From NCBI RefSeq assembly GCF_000685095.1, contig NZ_BAYE01000005.1:62001-126000 (forward strand): a DNA stretch of 64,000 nucleotides, in the 5' to 3' direction. Below are positions 35,109-44,128 of this stretch, one piece after another; positions within the stretch are counted from its first letter, which is position 1, and each line of letters begins with the position of its first letter. Below the pieces are notes generated by a model. The model did no database searches, was not told where the DNA came from, and saw only the letters and a list, made by a program, of their open reading frames with translations. The DNA comes from Paraburkholderia caledonica NBRC 102488. GTDB lineage: Bacteria; Pseudomonadota; Gammaproteobacteria; Burkholderiales; Burkholderiaceae. A program made the position numbers and the translations under genes.

Positions 35109-36202
35109 CGGCGGTTCGTTTCGCCCGCGACGCTGCCTTCGGCGAGGGGTGCCTGTTGCGGGCTGCGAACGGCGCCGCCGCGCTCGCGACGATGCTCTGC
35201 CCGGTTCGCCCGCAGCGTGGAAGTGTCGGCGCGATCGCGTTTTGACGTCTCCGCGAACTGCCAGGCGATCAGCCCCGGCACGAAGATCAGCAGATCGCGA
35301 ATCCGGCGTGCGCCCGCAAGCGCCAGACAGGTCGACGGATCGAGGCCCAGTGCGCCGCCGATCAGTATGAAACCGCCCTCCTGCACGCCGAGACCGCCAG
35401 GCACGAAGAACGCTGCGCTGCTGATTGCCTGGATCAACGACTCGATTACCACGGCTTCGACAAGCGTCACTTGCGCGCCGAGAAAATACAGCGCAAGCCA
35501 GATTTCGAGCGACGTCAAAAAGCACTGCAGCGGCTGCCAGAAAAACAGATAACGCAGCACTACGCCGCGGCGTCGCCAGATCAGCTTGATTGCCCGATCG
35601 ATCTGCGCCGACTGCCCCACGAGTGCGGCGAGCTTGCCGCTCGTCATGTGATTGAGCGCGCGTGTCATGCGCTCGAACGGACTGGCGTGCTGCACGAGCG
35701 CGAACAACACGAGCAGTGGTGTCAGCACGACCACACCCCATGCGAGTTGTCCTGCGAGCCGCAGCGTGTCGGAATGGGCATGCGCGAACAGAAAGCCGAT
35801 GCCGACCATCGTGAAGAGCAACTGGCTGATCACGGTCAGCTGCATGTCGACGATGATGCTCCCCACCGCCATCGACGGCCGCACGCCCCAACGCCTGAGC
35901 ATGCGAAAAGACACCACTTCTCCGCCGATGCGCGCGACCGGCAGCATGCTATTGACGGATTCGCGCACCCACACGAGGTGCAGCATGTTCGCAACGTGCG
36001 GCCGGTTCGCGCCGCGAATCAGCGAGCGCCAGTCGCAGGCATTGGCGAGCATCGGCAGTACGTGCGCGAGCGCCGCGAGCACGAGACCCGCGCCAGCCGC
36101 GCGCAATGCGCCGAGCACCGCCCCCGGGTTGTCCTGCCAGACGAGCCACAGCGACGCGATGAGGCCCGCGAACGCGGCGACGCGGCCTAAATGCTTCATC
36201 AT
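35105..36202 (-). CDS. hpnL: Hopanoid-associated membrane protein HpnL
   Basis: A 365-residue integral membrane protein of the LPG-synthase-TM (DUF2065/UPF0104-type flippase) fold, the HpnL group. About eight helices are visible, with the family motifs RIGGEVVSFRMLRRWGVRP (about 86-104), GSIIVDMQLTVISQLLF (about 109-125) and the FFVPGGLGVQEGGFILIGGALG segment near the C-terminal third. Basic, Arg-rich soluble tail from about 320. HpnL is associated with hopanoid genes and may flip or transport modified hopanoids; no reaction is proven. ATG 36202 is chosen with GAGG about seven bases upstream; the open frame runs on through a 9-bp repeat to ATG 36259, which would add an HDA/HDP repeat. Confidence 0.85.
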   Translation of the reverse strand: MMKHLGRVAAFAGLIASLWLVWQDNPGAVLGALRAAGAGLVLAALAHVLPMLANACDWRSLIRGANRPHVANMLHLVWVRESVNSMLPVARIGGEVVSFRMLRRWGVRPSMAVGSIIVDMQLTVISQLLFTMVGIGFLFAHAHSDTLRLAGQLAWGVVVLTPLLVLFALVQHASPFERMTRALNHMTSGKLAALVGQSAQIDRAIKLIWRRRGVVLRYLFFWQPLQCFLTSLEIWLALYFLGAQVTLVEAVVIESLIQAISSAAFFVPGGLGVQEGGFILIGGALGLDPSTCLALAGARRIRDLLIFVPGLIAWQFAETSKRDRADTSTLRANRAEHRRERGGAVRSPQQAPLAEGSVAGETNRR

Positions 36203-36217
36203 GCGAAGACCTCGCGC

Positions 36218-36253
36218 GTGCGGGTCGTGCGGGTCGTGCGCGTCGTGCGCGTC
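36218..36253 (+). repeat. Four 9-bp tandem repeats upstream of hpnL
   Basis: Two copies of GTGCGGGTC are followed by two of GTGCGCGTC and a partial fifth. The array lies 16 bp upstream of the chosen hpnL start. If translation began at ATG 36259 it would encode His-Asp-Ala and His-Asp-Pro repeats at the N-terminus of HpnL. The remaining gap to 36364 holds no gene. Confidence 0.8.
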
Positions 36254-36364
36254 GTGCAAGGGACTCGCCGCTCATCGTTCGATTCAGAAGACCTGCGCGT
36301 CATTGCTGCCCTAACCTCCTCTACTTCCGCCATCTGTTCGCGGCTCATTGTGATTCAGCGCAAT

Positions 36365-37531
36365 TCAGCGCGACTCGTCCCGCGCGGGCGACAGCAGGCC
36401 GTCACCGTCCACCTCGAAGCTGAAGCCCCGCCAGATCACGCGCGAAGAGCCGAAGCTCGCGACGAAAATCGCAAACAACACGATATCCCATATCGGCAGC
36501 AGCCACAGCCTGCCATGCGCCTGCTGCAATGCGCGATCGGCGCAAAGCTTCAATGCGACGCGCGCAAACAGCGCGAGCGCCGCAATCCCCCAGCTCCATG
36601 ACGCGCTGCCCGAGAACACCACCGCGAGCAATGCGAATGCGAGCGGATGCATGAACGCGGAGCCGAGATGGCCGAGCGGATCGACGCAGCGGATCGTCCG
36701 GCTCCAGCGCAGCTCGTGCGAGACGAGTTGCGCCGCGCTCGCCTCCACGCAAGCGTGCGAGATGGTGAACGGCGGAATCGCCACTTTTTCGCCGATTGCG
36801 CGGACCGCTTCGCCTATCGCGTGGTCTTCCGCGAGATGACGTGCGAACGGCATCATGCCGCCGATCTTGTCGAGCGTAGTGCGCCGCATCGCAATCGTCT
36901 GACCAAAGCAGGGTCGCGCAAGACCGAGCGCGATACCGGTGACGACCCCCGGCAAAAACTGATAGTGAGTCGCGGCTGCCGACAGGCGCGGCCAGAAACC
37001 GGGCTCGGGCTCGCCGCGATATGCGCACGTCACAAGTCCAACGCCGGGCTTCTCCAGTTCGCCGACGATGTGGCGCAGATAGTCCGGGCCGACGCCGACA
37101 TCGCTATCGGCAAACACAAGTACGCCGTGCCGCGCGTGCGGCAGCATATTGACGATGTTGCTGATCTTGCGATTTGGGCCGTACAGGCGGGTGTCGGAAA
37201 TCACCGTGATGTCGGCCTGTGGATACAGGCGTTGCAATTCGTGGACGGCCTGCAGTGCCGGGTCTGCCGGATCGTGTACGCCGAATACGAACTGCACGGC
37301 GCCGGCGTAGTTCTGCTCGCAGAAACTCGACAGATTGCGCAGCAGCGAGCCTTCGCTGCCGTGCAGCGGCTTCACGACCGTTATATCCGGAAAGCTGCCC
37401 GGTTCGGCCACCGCACGCGCAAAGAACCGCCCGATCAGCACGCTCGCCACGAGCGTGTAGCCAACGCCGGAAACCGCGCACGCGGCGCATGCGTAAGCAA
37501 TCGCCGCGGCGAACCAATGCGCGGCGTTCAC
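36365..37531 (-). CDS. hpnI: Hopanoid glycosyltransferase HpnI
   Basis: A 388-residue membrane glycosyltransferase of the ceramide-glucosyltransferase-like family. An N-terminal helix (about 7-31) precedes the GT-A domain with ITVVKPLHGSEGSLLRNLSS, YGPNRKISNIVNML, LVFADSDVGVGPDYL (metal-binding DxD-like) and RHLAEDHAIGEAVRAIG, followed by SHELRWSRTIRCVDPLG; three C-terminal helices end the protein. HpnI adds GlcNAc to bacteriohopanetetrol. The GTG start at 37531 is chosen since it overlaps the hpnJ stop as GTGA and starts the conserved region. Its tight coupling to hpnJ makes it the better candidate for true HpnI than the copy at 30783. Confidence 0.88.
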   Translation of the reverse strand: MNAAHWFAAAIAYACAACAVSGVGYTLVASVLIGRFFARAVAEPGSFPDITVVKPLHGSEGSLLRNLSSFCEQNYAGAVQFVFGVHDPADPALQAVHELQRLYPQADITVISDTRLYGPNRKISNIVNMLPHARHGVLVFADSDVGVGPDYLRHIVGELEKPGVGLVTCAYRGEPEPGFWPRLSAAATHYQFLPGVVTGIALGLARPCFGQTIAMRRTTLDKIGGMMPFARHLAEDHAIGEAVRAIGEKVAIPPFTISHACVEASAAQLVSHELRWSRTIRCVDPLGHLGSAFMHPLAFALLAVVFSGSASWSWGIAALALFARVALKLCADRALQQAHGRLWLLPIWDIVLFAIFVASFGSSRVIWRGFSFEVDGDGLLSPARDESR

Positions 37532-38949
37532 GCCTCGTGAGCGCGCAGGAATCGGAAGAACTCGACGCCTTCGCGCAAGCGCCGTTTCATCATGTCCCAA
37601 CTGGTCAGCATTTCGCGCACGATTTCCCAGATTTTCGACGGACGAAAATAGAAGCGCTTGTAGAAGTTTTCGAGCTGGTGATAAATCTCTTCGCGCGACA
37701 GATGCGGATAGCCGATAGCGGCGAGCTGAACACCTTCTTTGCTTACGAGGTTGATCATCTTGTTCTGTTCGAGCCAGCCGTTTTCAACCGCCTGCTCATA
37801 AAGGCGAGTGCCTGGATACGGCGCGGCAAGCGACACCTGGATGGTGTGCGGATTGATCTGCTTCGCGTATTCGATCGTCTTCTGGATGGTCTCCTGGGTC
37901 TCGCCGGGCAAACCCAGAATGAACGTGCCGTGAATCTTGATGCCGAGCTTGCGGCAGTCTTCGCTGAAGCGCCGCGCGATGTCGGTGCGCAACCCCTTCT
38001 TGATGTTCAGCAGAATCTGATCGTCACCGGATTCGTAGCCGACGAGCAGCAGCCGCAGGCCGTTTTCCTTCATGATCTTGAGCGTGGAGTACGGCACGTT
38101 CGCTTTCGCGTTGCACGACCATGTCACGCCGAGCTTGCCGAGACCACGGGCGATGTCCTCGACGCGCGGCTTGAAGTCGGTGAAGGTGTCGTCGTCGAAC
38201 ATGATCTCCTTTACTTCGGGCATGTTGTCGCGAATCCACTTCACTTCTTCCAGCACGTTCTCGACCGAGCGCGTGCGATAGCGATGACCGCCCACTGTCT
38301 GCGGCCATAGGCAGAACGTGCACTTCGAGCGGCAGCCGCGTCCCGTGTAGATCGACACGTACGGATGCTTCAGATAGCCGATGAAGTAGTTGTCGATCTT
38401 CAGATCGCGTTTGTACACGGGTGCGACGAACGGCAACTCGTCCATGTTCTCGAGAATCGGGCGCGCTGCATTGTGCTCGATCGAGCCGTCCCGCGCGCGA
38501 TAGCTGAGGCCGAGGATCTGCGCGAACGGCTTGCCCGCCGCAATCTCCGCGCAGGTGAAGTCGAATTCCTCGCGGCAGACGAAGTCGATCGCCTCGCTCG
38601 CCGTGAGCGAGTTGTGCGGGTCGACGGCGACCTTTGCGCCCACCATGCCGACCAGCAGCGACGGCTTGCGCTTTTTCAGGTCTTCTGCGAAAAGCGCGTC
38701 GGTGGGGAAAGACGGCGTGCTGGTGTGAATGATCACCAGATCGTATTGCTGCGCAATGTGAAGCGTGGCTTCGACCGACAACCCATCGGCGGGTGCGTCG
38801 AGCACGCGGCTGCCGGCAATCAGTGCGGCGGGTTGCGCAAGCCACGTCGGATACCAGAACGAGCGGACTTCACGCTTAGCCTGATAACGCGAACCGGCGC
38901 CACCATCGAAGCCGTCATATGACGGCGCCTGCAAGAACAGAGTTTTCAT
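37528..38949 (-). CDS. hpnJ: Hopanoid radical SAM protein HpnJ
   Basis: A 473-residue B12-binding-type radical SAM enzyme. An N-terminal cobalamin-like domain (about 1-190) begins KTLFLQAPSYDGFDGGAG; the radical SAM cluster motif Cx3Cx2C is in IYTGRGCRSKCTFCLWPQT (about 205-223), followed by the EIMFDDDTFTDF and TFILGLPGETQETIQKTIE segments of the SAM barrel. HpnJ is required for the cyclitol head group of hopanoids, converting the glucosamine group. Length and motifs agree with the family. It is first in the hpnJ-hpnI-hpnL transcript and has a PmrA-box-like promoter about 115 bp upstream. Confidence 0.93.
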   Translation of the reverse strand: MKTLFLQAPSYDGFDGGAGSRYQAKREVRSFWYPTWLAQPAALIAGSRVLDAPADGLSVEATLHIAQQYDLVIIHTSTPSFPTDALFAEDLKKRKPSLLVGMVGAKVAVDPHNSLTASEAIDFVCREEFDFTCAEIAAGKPFAQILGLSYRARDGSIEHNAARPILENMDELPFVAPVYKRDLKIDNYFIGYLKHPYVSIYTGRGCRSKCTFCLWPQTVGGHRYRTRSVENVLEEVKWIRDNMPEVKEIMFDDDTFTDFKPRVEDIARGLGKLGVTWSCNAKANVPYSTLKIMKENGLRLLLVGYESGDDQILLNIKKGLRTDIARRFSEDCRKLGIKIHGTFILGLPGETQETIQKTIEYAKQINPHTIQVSLAAPYPGTRLYEQAVENGWLEQNKMINLVSKEGVQLAAIGYPHLSREEIYHQLENFYKRFYFRPSKIWEIVREMLTSWDMMKRRLREGVEFFRFLRAHEA

Positions 38950-39047
38950 GGATGCTCCAGCAACCTTGAACAGGCGCTTTCTGTTTTCTGTCGAACAACT
39001 GTCGGAGGGCGCTCACCGCGGGCGAGCAAGGACATGCATTCGCGCAG

Positions 39048-39082
39048 ATGCTACGGAGCAAAGCTGAAGGAAACCTTAAGCA
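39048..39082 (-). promoter_or_regulatory. PmrA/QseB-box-like promoter of hpnJ, copy 2
   Basis: On the minus strand CTTAAG (39080-39075), five bases, CTTCAG (39069-39064), ten bases, then TAGCAT (39053-39048) as a -10. The 22-bp block 39061-39082 is identical to 32779-32800 in the two-component promoter. Transcription would start near 39041, leaving an untranslated leader of about 90 bases before hpnJ. The exact copy makes a shared regulator very likely. Confidence 0.75.
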
Positions 39083-39176
39083 GAATGACGCGAGCGGGGG
39101 TTGTCCCGCTCGCCTGAACACGAGGTTTCGGTATGCTGACTAATGACCTGCTGAACTACCGGAAACGAAAGCCGGA

Positions 39177-39557
39177 TCAACGCGCAAGATGTCGTGCCCA
39201 ATCGAGCCAGCCAAGATTGAGGGCGGCGTTCACGGCGACGCCGAGGGCCGACGCGATGGCCGCAATCATCGTCCAGAATGCGGAGCGCCGCGCGGCCGTT
39301 GCGGATGTATGCGCGGCATTGGCGGCATCGCGCGACGCGCTGGCCGCCACCTGCGCCACATGGGACGAGGACTCCATCTGCGCAAGCGACTTCAAGGCGA
39401 AGCCGCGCTCGTCGTCGGCCCGCGCCTGTCCCTTTTCAAACAGATAGCGATGACAGAACGGCGTGAGCGGTGCCTCCGGATTTTGCGCAGCGAAGAACTT
39501 CGCATACGCTTCGCCGCCGTTGGCGTCGATTTCCTGATAAGCGGATTGTCTGTCCAC
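39177..39557 (-). CDS. Hypothetical protein with C-terminal membrane helix
   Basis: A 126-residue protein with a GTG start at 39557 preceded by GAGG. The first 50 residues are polar with several aromatic residues (YAKFFAAQNPEAPLTPFCHR), the middle is Ala/Ser-rich and likely helical or coiled (AQVAASASRDAANAAH), and a hydrophobic stretch at about 93-113 (FWTMIAAIASALGVAVNAAL) is probably a membrane anchor. No family recognised. It lies 104 bp downstream of the cold-shock gene on the same strand and may share its transcript. Confidence 0.65.
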   Translation of the reverse strand: MDRQSAYQEIDANGGEAYAKFFAAQNPEAPLTPFCHRYLFEKGQARADDERGFALKSLAQMESSSHVAQVAASASRDAANAAHTSATAARRSAFWTMIAAIASALGVAVNAALNLGWLDWARHLAR

Positions 39558-39661
39558 ACGGACCTCGCCTGCACGCGGCGCCAGTCGACGTGCCGGCCAT
39601 GCGCCGGGCGCGCAAGCCGGCCGCCGCCGCTTCGCGATCGTCTCGCGCGCTGGGCTTGACT

Positions 39662-39865
39662 CTAAATGGGCTTGATATCCGCTGCCTGCTTGCCCTTGGG
39701 CCCCTGCTTCACTTCGAAGCTGACCTTCTGGTTTTCCTGCAACGACTTGAAGCCCTCCGAGCGAATCTCGGAGAAATGGGCAAACAGGTCTTCACCTCCG
39801 TCGTCGGGTGTGATGAAGCCGAAGCCCTTCGCGTCGTTGAACCACTTCACTGTACCGGTAGGCAT
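39662..39865 (-). CDS. Cold-shock domain protein (CspA family)
   Basis: A 67-residue single-domain nucleic-acid chaperone. RNP1 (GFGFI, in [12 protein letters not shown]) and RNP2 (DLFAHFSEI) motifs are intact, opening with [22 protein letters not shown] sequence. Length and composition are exactly those of CspA/CspE-like proteins that bind single-stranded RNA and DNA. Several copies are usual per genome, so a specific letter is not assigned. A gap of about 325 bp upstream leaves room for a long 5' leader, as is common for these genes. Confidence 0.95.
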   Translation of the reverse strand: MPTGTVKWFNDAKGFGFITPDDGGEDLFAHFSEIRSEGFKSLQENQKVSFEVKQGPKGKQAADIKPI

Positions 39866-40190
39866 GTCGATTCCTCATGTGCATCTGGTTGACTAAACTG
39901 GCAATTCTCGGGCGGGGACTGCCGCTCGACTGTACGCCTGTTTGCGCGGTGTCGCAGCGACTGCGCTTGCTCCACGAACCTTCGCGCCTTGTCGGGCGGA
40001 GAAGGTCAACGGTCCCCCAAACATCTTGAGCAAGACGCGTGCCTCGCCCGCGCGAACGCGCCCGCCGCCGGTGCGTTTCGAAACAATCAGATAAGATGTT
40101 CGTTATCGGCAGTCCATTCTCGGCAGCGCGGGTTCGGCTCATTCTCCGAACGCCGCGCAGCCTGTCGTTTTCCCATTTACAGGAACCAGC
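39866..40190. other. 325-bp divergent gap between csp and gabD
   Basis: No gene is supported here. The region must hold the cold-shock promoter and leader (leftward) and the gabD promoter (rightward); an AT-rich patch with GATAAGATGTTCGTTAT lies at about 40090-40106. AGGA at 40181-40184 precedes the gabD ATG. Confidence 0.45.
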
Positions 40191-41636
40191 ATGGCAATTT
40201 CGAGCTATACCGATACCCGACTTCTGATCAACGGCGAATGGTGCGATGCCGCCGGCGGCAAGACTATCGACGTCGTCAACCCCGCCACCGGCCAGGTGAT
40301 CGGCAAGGTGGCGCATGCAGGCATCGCCGACCTCGATCGCGCGCTGGAAGCGGCGCAACGCGGCTTCGAAGCATGGCGCAAGGTGCCGGCTCATGAGCGC
40401 GCCGCGGTTATGCGTAAGGCAGCCGCCCTCGTGCGCGAGCGTGCGTCGGACATTGGCCGTTTAATGACGCAGGAACAGGGCAAGCCGTTCGCCGAAGCGA
40501 AAATCGAAGTGCTGGCCGCGGCGGACATCATCGAGTGGTTCGCCGACGAAGGCCGCCGCCTCTATGGCCGCGTCGTGCCCTCCCGCAATCTCGCGGCACA
40601 GCAACTCGTATTGAAGGAGCCGATCGGTCCGGTCGCCGCCTTCACGCCGTGGAACTTCCCGGTCAACCAGATCGTGCGCAAGCTGAGCGCGGCGCTCGCG
40701 AGCGGCTGTTCGTTCCTCGTGAAGGCGCCGGAGGAAACCCCTGCGTCGCCGGCGGGCCTGCTGCAGGCTTTCGTCGAAGCAGGCGTGCCGGCAGGCACGG
40801 TGGGTCTCGTGTTCGGCGATCCGGCCGAAATCTCGAGCTACCTGATTCCGCATCCGGTCATCCGCAAAGTCACGTTCACCGGCTCCACGCCGGTCGGCAA
40901 GCAACTGGCCTCGCTGGCCGGCGCGCACATGAAACGCGCCACGATGGAACTGGGCGGTCACGCGCCGGTGATCGTCGCTGAAGACGCCGATGTGGCGCTC
41001 GCCGTCAAGGCAGCGGGCGGCGCGAAGTTCCGCAATGCGGGCCAGGTCTGCATCTCGCCCACGCGTTTTCTCGTGCACAACAGCATTCGCGAAGAGTTCG
41101 CCGCGGCGCTCGTCAAGCACGCCGAAAGCCTCAAGCTCGGCGACGGTCTCGCGGAAGGCACGACGCTTGGGCCGCTCGCCAACGCGCGCCGTCTGACGGC
41201 CATGAGCAAGGTGCTCGACGACGCGCGCAAGACGGGTGCGAAGATCGAGACAGGTGGCGAGCGCGTCGGCTCGGAGGGCAACTTCTTCGCGCCGACCGTC
41301 CTGACCAACGTGTCGCTCGAAGCCGACGTGTTCAATAACGAGCCTTTCGGCCCGATCGCGGCCATCCGCGGGTTCGACAAACTCGAAGAAGCGATCGCGG
41401 AAGCCAACCGTCTGCCGTTCGGCCTCGCCGGTTACGCGTTCACGAAGTCGTTCAGCAACGTGCATCTGCTGTCGCAGCAACTCGAAGTCGGCATGCTGTG
41501 GATCAACCAGCCCGCCACGCCCACGCCGGAAATGCCGTTTGGCGGCGTGAAGGATTCGGGCTACGGCTCAGAAGGCGGACCGGAAGCAATGGAAGCGTAT
41601 CTGGTCACGAAGTCCGTGACGGTGATGTCGTCTTAA
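40191..41636 (+). CDS. gabD: NAD(P)-dependent succinate-semialdehyde dehydrogenase
   Basis: A 481-residue aldehyde dehydrogenase, the usual GabD length. Cofactor segment [20 protein letters not shown] (about 145-164), [12 protein letters not shown] (about 230), catalytic Glu in [11 protein letters not shown] (about 253) and catalytic Cys in [14 protein letters not shown] (about 287) are present; the C-terminal [16 protein letters not shown] is typical of the SSADH clade. It oxidises succinate semialdehyde to succinate for the TCA cycle, in GABA breakdown. No gabT is adjacent. ATG 40191 follows AGGAACCAGC. A strong intrinsic terminator follows at 41684. Confidence 0.9.
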   Translation: MAISSYTDTRLLINGEWCDAAGGKTIDVVNPATGQVIGKVAHAGIADLDRALEAAQRGFEAWRKVPAHERAAVMRKAAALVRERASDIGRLMTQEQGKPFAEAKIEVLAAADIIEWFADEGRRLYGRVVPSRNLAAQQLVLKEPIGPVAAFTPWNFPVNQIVRKLSAALASGCSFLVKAPEETPASPAGLLQAFVEAGVPAGTVGLVFGDPAEISSYLIPHPVIRKVTFTGSTPVGKQLASLAGAHMKRATMELGGHAPVIVAEDADVALAVKAAGGAKFRNAGQVCISPTRFLVHNSIREEFAAALVKHAESLKLGDGLAEGTTLGPLANARRLTAMSKVLDDARKTGAKIETGGERVGSEGNFFAPTVLTNVSLEADVFNNEPFGPIAAIRGFDKLEEAIAEANRLPFGLAGYAFTKSFSNVHLLSQQLEVGMLWINQPATPTPEMPFGGVKDSGYGSEGGPEAMEAYLVTKSVTVMSS

Positions 41637-41683
41637 GGCATCCGGTCGGGCAAGCTGCGCCCGATCGTTGCTAGCCGTACAGG

Positions 41684-41714
41684 GTCCGCGAGTTCACGCT
41701 CGCGGACTTTTTTT
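41684..41714 (+). terminator. Rho-independent terminator of gabD
   Basis: GTCCGCGAG (41684-41692) pairs perfectly with CTCGCGGAC (41699-41707) around a six-base loop, followed directly by seven T residues (41708-41714). It lies 48 bases after the gabD stop. Confidence 0.93.
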
Positions 41715-41845
41715 ATTCCCATCCACAAGGGCGTTTCGTGAGTACATGCAACCCACGCTGATCGATGCAGCGGCAGCCGCATCGGCTCGACGCTCGGCGG
41801 CCAATACAGAGGCGAAATGTCTGCTGCTGCGCCAGGCATTCGAAG

Positions 41846-41882
41846 CGATGTAAAGCGCACGCGTGCACCGTGCTTTACATCG
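41846..41882. repeat. Perfect 11-bp inverted repeat with palindromic loop
   Basis: CGATGTAAAGC (41846-41856) and GCTTTACATCG (41872-41882) are exact inverted copies; the 15-base loop contains a second palindrome, GCACGCGTGC (41857-41866). It lies 17 bp past the kdgT stop in the gap between convergent gabD and kdgT. There is no T tract on either side, so it is not a standard terminator; it may be a 3' stability hairpin or a protein site. The rest of the gap (41715-41845) holds no gene. Confidence 0.7.
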
Positions 41883-41898
41883 TGCCCGGCAGCGAGCC

Positions 41899-42915
41899 TC
41901 ACACATGCATGTCGCTTTCCTTCAGCGGCGGCGCCGTCGGCGCCAGCAACTCCTCGCGCAGCGTGTCGCGCGCGTGATGCCTGCGCACCCATAGCGCGGT
42001 CAGCATCGGCACGAGAATCGCGGTGACGAGGCACGCAGTCGCAACCATTGCGGTCGCGGCCGGCACGAGCGGCTTGAAGCTCGGAATCATCTCGCCGATG
42101 ATCGCCGGATTCGCCACTGCCGCGCCCGCCGTCGACGACGCCGCGAGTCCCGCCGCGCCATTGCCGCCCGCGATCCAGCGGTCCGCGAGAATCAGTGGAA
42201 TGCCCGTTACGACGATCACCGCGAGACCCAGCAACACGCCTGCCATGCCGCTCTTCGCGATCACGTTGAGGTCGATGCCGTTGCCGAGCGCAAAGCCGAA
42301 GAACGGAATCAGCGGATGCACGCAGCGGCCGAAGAACTCGCGCAGGTCGCTGTCGATATTGCCAAGCGCAAAGCCGATCAGAAACGGCAGCACGGCGCCG
42401 ACGAAAAGCCGCGGCTCGAAGAAAGCGACACCCGTCGCGCCGAGAATGATCATGCTCACGAGCGGCCCCGACTCGACCGACATCAGCACGAACGCGCCCG
42501 CTTCCTCTTTCGTGCCGTACTGCTGCATCACGGCCGCGTAGAGGCCGCCGTTGGTCATGTCCATCGACGTGGTGATGGCCAGCACGGAGAGCCCGGCAAA
42601 GAGCCCTCCTTTGATTCCGTCGATAGGAATGAAATGCGACGCCACGAGCGTCGCGATCCACGCGACCACCATCTTCGTGACGAGCAGCGTGCCCGACTTG
42701 CGCAGCACGGTGCCGGTGGCCCGCAAATCGATCGTCGCACCCATGCAGAAGAACCACACGGCGAGAATCGGCACGGTGCCGGCGATCAGTCCATTGGTGA
42801 ACGACCCGAAATATTTGCCCGCGCCCGGCGCAAATGTATGAACGCAGGCGCCGAGCAGCAACGGCACCAGCATCAGCCCGCCAGGAATACGGTCGATGGC
42901 CTTCTTGAGCTTCAT
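41899..42915 (-). CDS. kdgT: 2-keto-3-deoxygluconate permease
   Basis: A 338-residue inner-membrane transporter of the KdgT family with ten hydrophobic segments. Family hallmarks include [17 protein letters not shown] at the N-terminus, [36 protein letters not shown] and [16 protein letters not shown]. It imports 2-keto-3-deoxygluconate, a product of pectin breakdown, by proton symport. It is divergent from kduI with 300 bp between and belongs functionally with kduI, kduD and the IclR regulator downstream. Length is close to the E. coli protein (327 residues). Confidence 0.92.
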   Translation of the reverse strand: MKLKKAIDRIPGGLMLVPLLLGACVHTFAPGAGKYFGSFTNGLIAGTVPILAVWFFCMGATIDLRATGTVLRKSGTLLVTKMVVAWIATLVASHFIPIDGIKGGLFAGLSVLAITTSMDMTNGGLYAAVMQQYGTKEEAGAFVLMSVESGPLVSMIILGATGVAFFEPRLFVGAVLPFLIGFALGNIDSDLREFFGRCVHPLIPFFGFALGNGIDLNVIAKSGMAGVLLGLAVIVVTGIPLILADRWIAGGNGAAGLAASSTAGAAVANPAIIGEMIPSFKPLVPAATAMVATACLVTAILVPMLTALWVRRHHARDTLREELLAPTAPPLKESDMHV

Positions 42916-43015
42916 TGTCTCCTCCGTGGACTTCGCGTCCAGTTTTCGGGTGAATCAGGATAAGAATCGGTCTTGCGCCGACTGCTCCCTTTCGGCGCAA
43001 TATAGCATCGCGAAA

Positions 43016-43127
43016 GGAACGTCGTTCCGATTATTTTCATAGCGGAGGTAATCGTTTACCCGGCTTCAAGCCGGCCTGCCCAGCGGACCAGTTAGCCTGC
43101 CACTGAAAATTTGTGGACCACCGTTCC
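43016..43127. promoter_or_regulatory. Two candidate IclR-type operators between kdgT and kduI
   Basis: GGAAC-GTC-GTTCC at 43016-43028 is a perfect 13-bp dyad of the kind bound by many IclR-family regulators. A second, GGACC-ACC-GTTCC at 43115-43127, differs by one base and lies 99 bp away. Both sit in the 300-bp divergent region that controls kdgT and kduI, and a kdgR-like IclR gene ends this cluster. Spacing of the two would allow looping. Assignment is inference from position and symmetry. Confidence 0.5.
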
Positions 43128-43215
43128 GAAATTGCGAATAACGCGCTACAGTCGATCCCACACACTTCGCCCGCGCAGCAACGCGCGAAGTCGAACCAAT
43201 CATCGGAGACAGATC

Positions 43216-44065
43216 GTGGAAGCGAGCATGCAAGTGAGGCAGGCCATAAACAACGAATACGCAAAGACGCTGGATACCGCCGGATTGCGCAAGGAGTTCC
43301 TGGTGGACCAGGTGTTCGAACGCGACGCGCTGCGGCTCACGTACAGCCACATCGACCGGATCATCGTGGGCGGCGCGTGGCCGGTCGCGCGAGCGGTCGA
43401 AGTGCCCGGTTCGCTCGGCAAGTCGATCGGCGTCAACTATCTGCTGGAGCGGCGCGAGCTCGGCGCGATCAACATCGGCGGCGATGGCTGGGTCGACGTG
43501 GACGGCAGGCGCTTCACCGTGCGCAATGAGGAAGCGATCTACGTCGGGCGCGGCGCGCAGTCGGTTGCATTCGGCAGCATGCGACGCGTCGCGGCCGGCG
43601 AAGTTCTACCTGAACTGCGCGCCCGCCCACGAATCGCATCCGACCCGCACGATCTCGCTCGGCGAGGCGTCGCCGCAAACGCTAGGCGACGCAGCCACGA
43701 GCAACCGCCGCACGATCTACAAGTTCATCGTGCCGGAGGTGCTGCCCACCTGTCAGCTTTCGATGGGCATGACCAAGCTCGAACCGGGCAGTTTGTGGAA
43801 TACGATGCCCTGCCATACGCACGAGCGGCGCATGGAGGTGTATTTCTATTTCAATGTCGCCGACGACGCCGCCGTCTTCCACATGATGGGCGAGCCGAAC
43901 GAGACGCGGCACATCGTCGTGCATAACGAACAGGCGGTGATCTCGCCGAGCTGGTCAATCCACTCGGGCGTCGGCACGCAGGCTTACACGTTCATCTGGG
44001 GCATGGTGGGCGAAAATCAGGTATTCAGCGACATGGACCACATCGCAGTGCGCGATCTGCGTTGA
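43216..44065 (+). pseudogene. kduI: 5-keto-4-deoxyuronate isomerase with one-base frameshift
   Basis: The sequence encodes a KduI isomerase in two frames. Frame one runs from GTG 43216 (GGAG eight bases upstream) through [19 protein letters not shown], the [15 protein letters not shown] core and ends usefully at AFGSM (43581). The rest continues one base later, from GAC 43583 with [16 protein letters not shown], the zinc site [14 protein letters not shown] and the end [17 protein letters not shown]. Removing C43582 restores a single 282-residue protein that aligns without gaps to the 278-residue E. coli enzyme. As written, translation would run to 43926 in the wrong frame and lose the metal site. 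A sequencing error is an alternative, because all other residues look well conserved. Confidence 0.88.
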
Positions 44066-44128
44066 GCATGTGCTTCGCGTGTATCGGCCACATCCGCGAT
44101 CGAAACCTTCGCATATGCAACACACGAC

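Noticed and set aside
41631..41637. CTTAAG at the end of gabD as a regulator box
   Set aside because: It covers the gabD stop codon and has no partner half-site.
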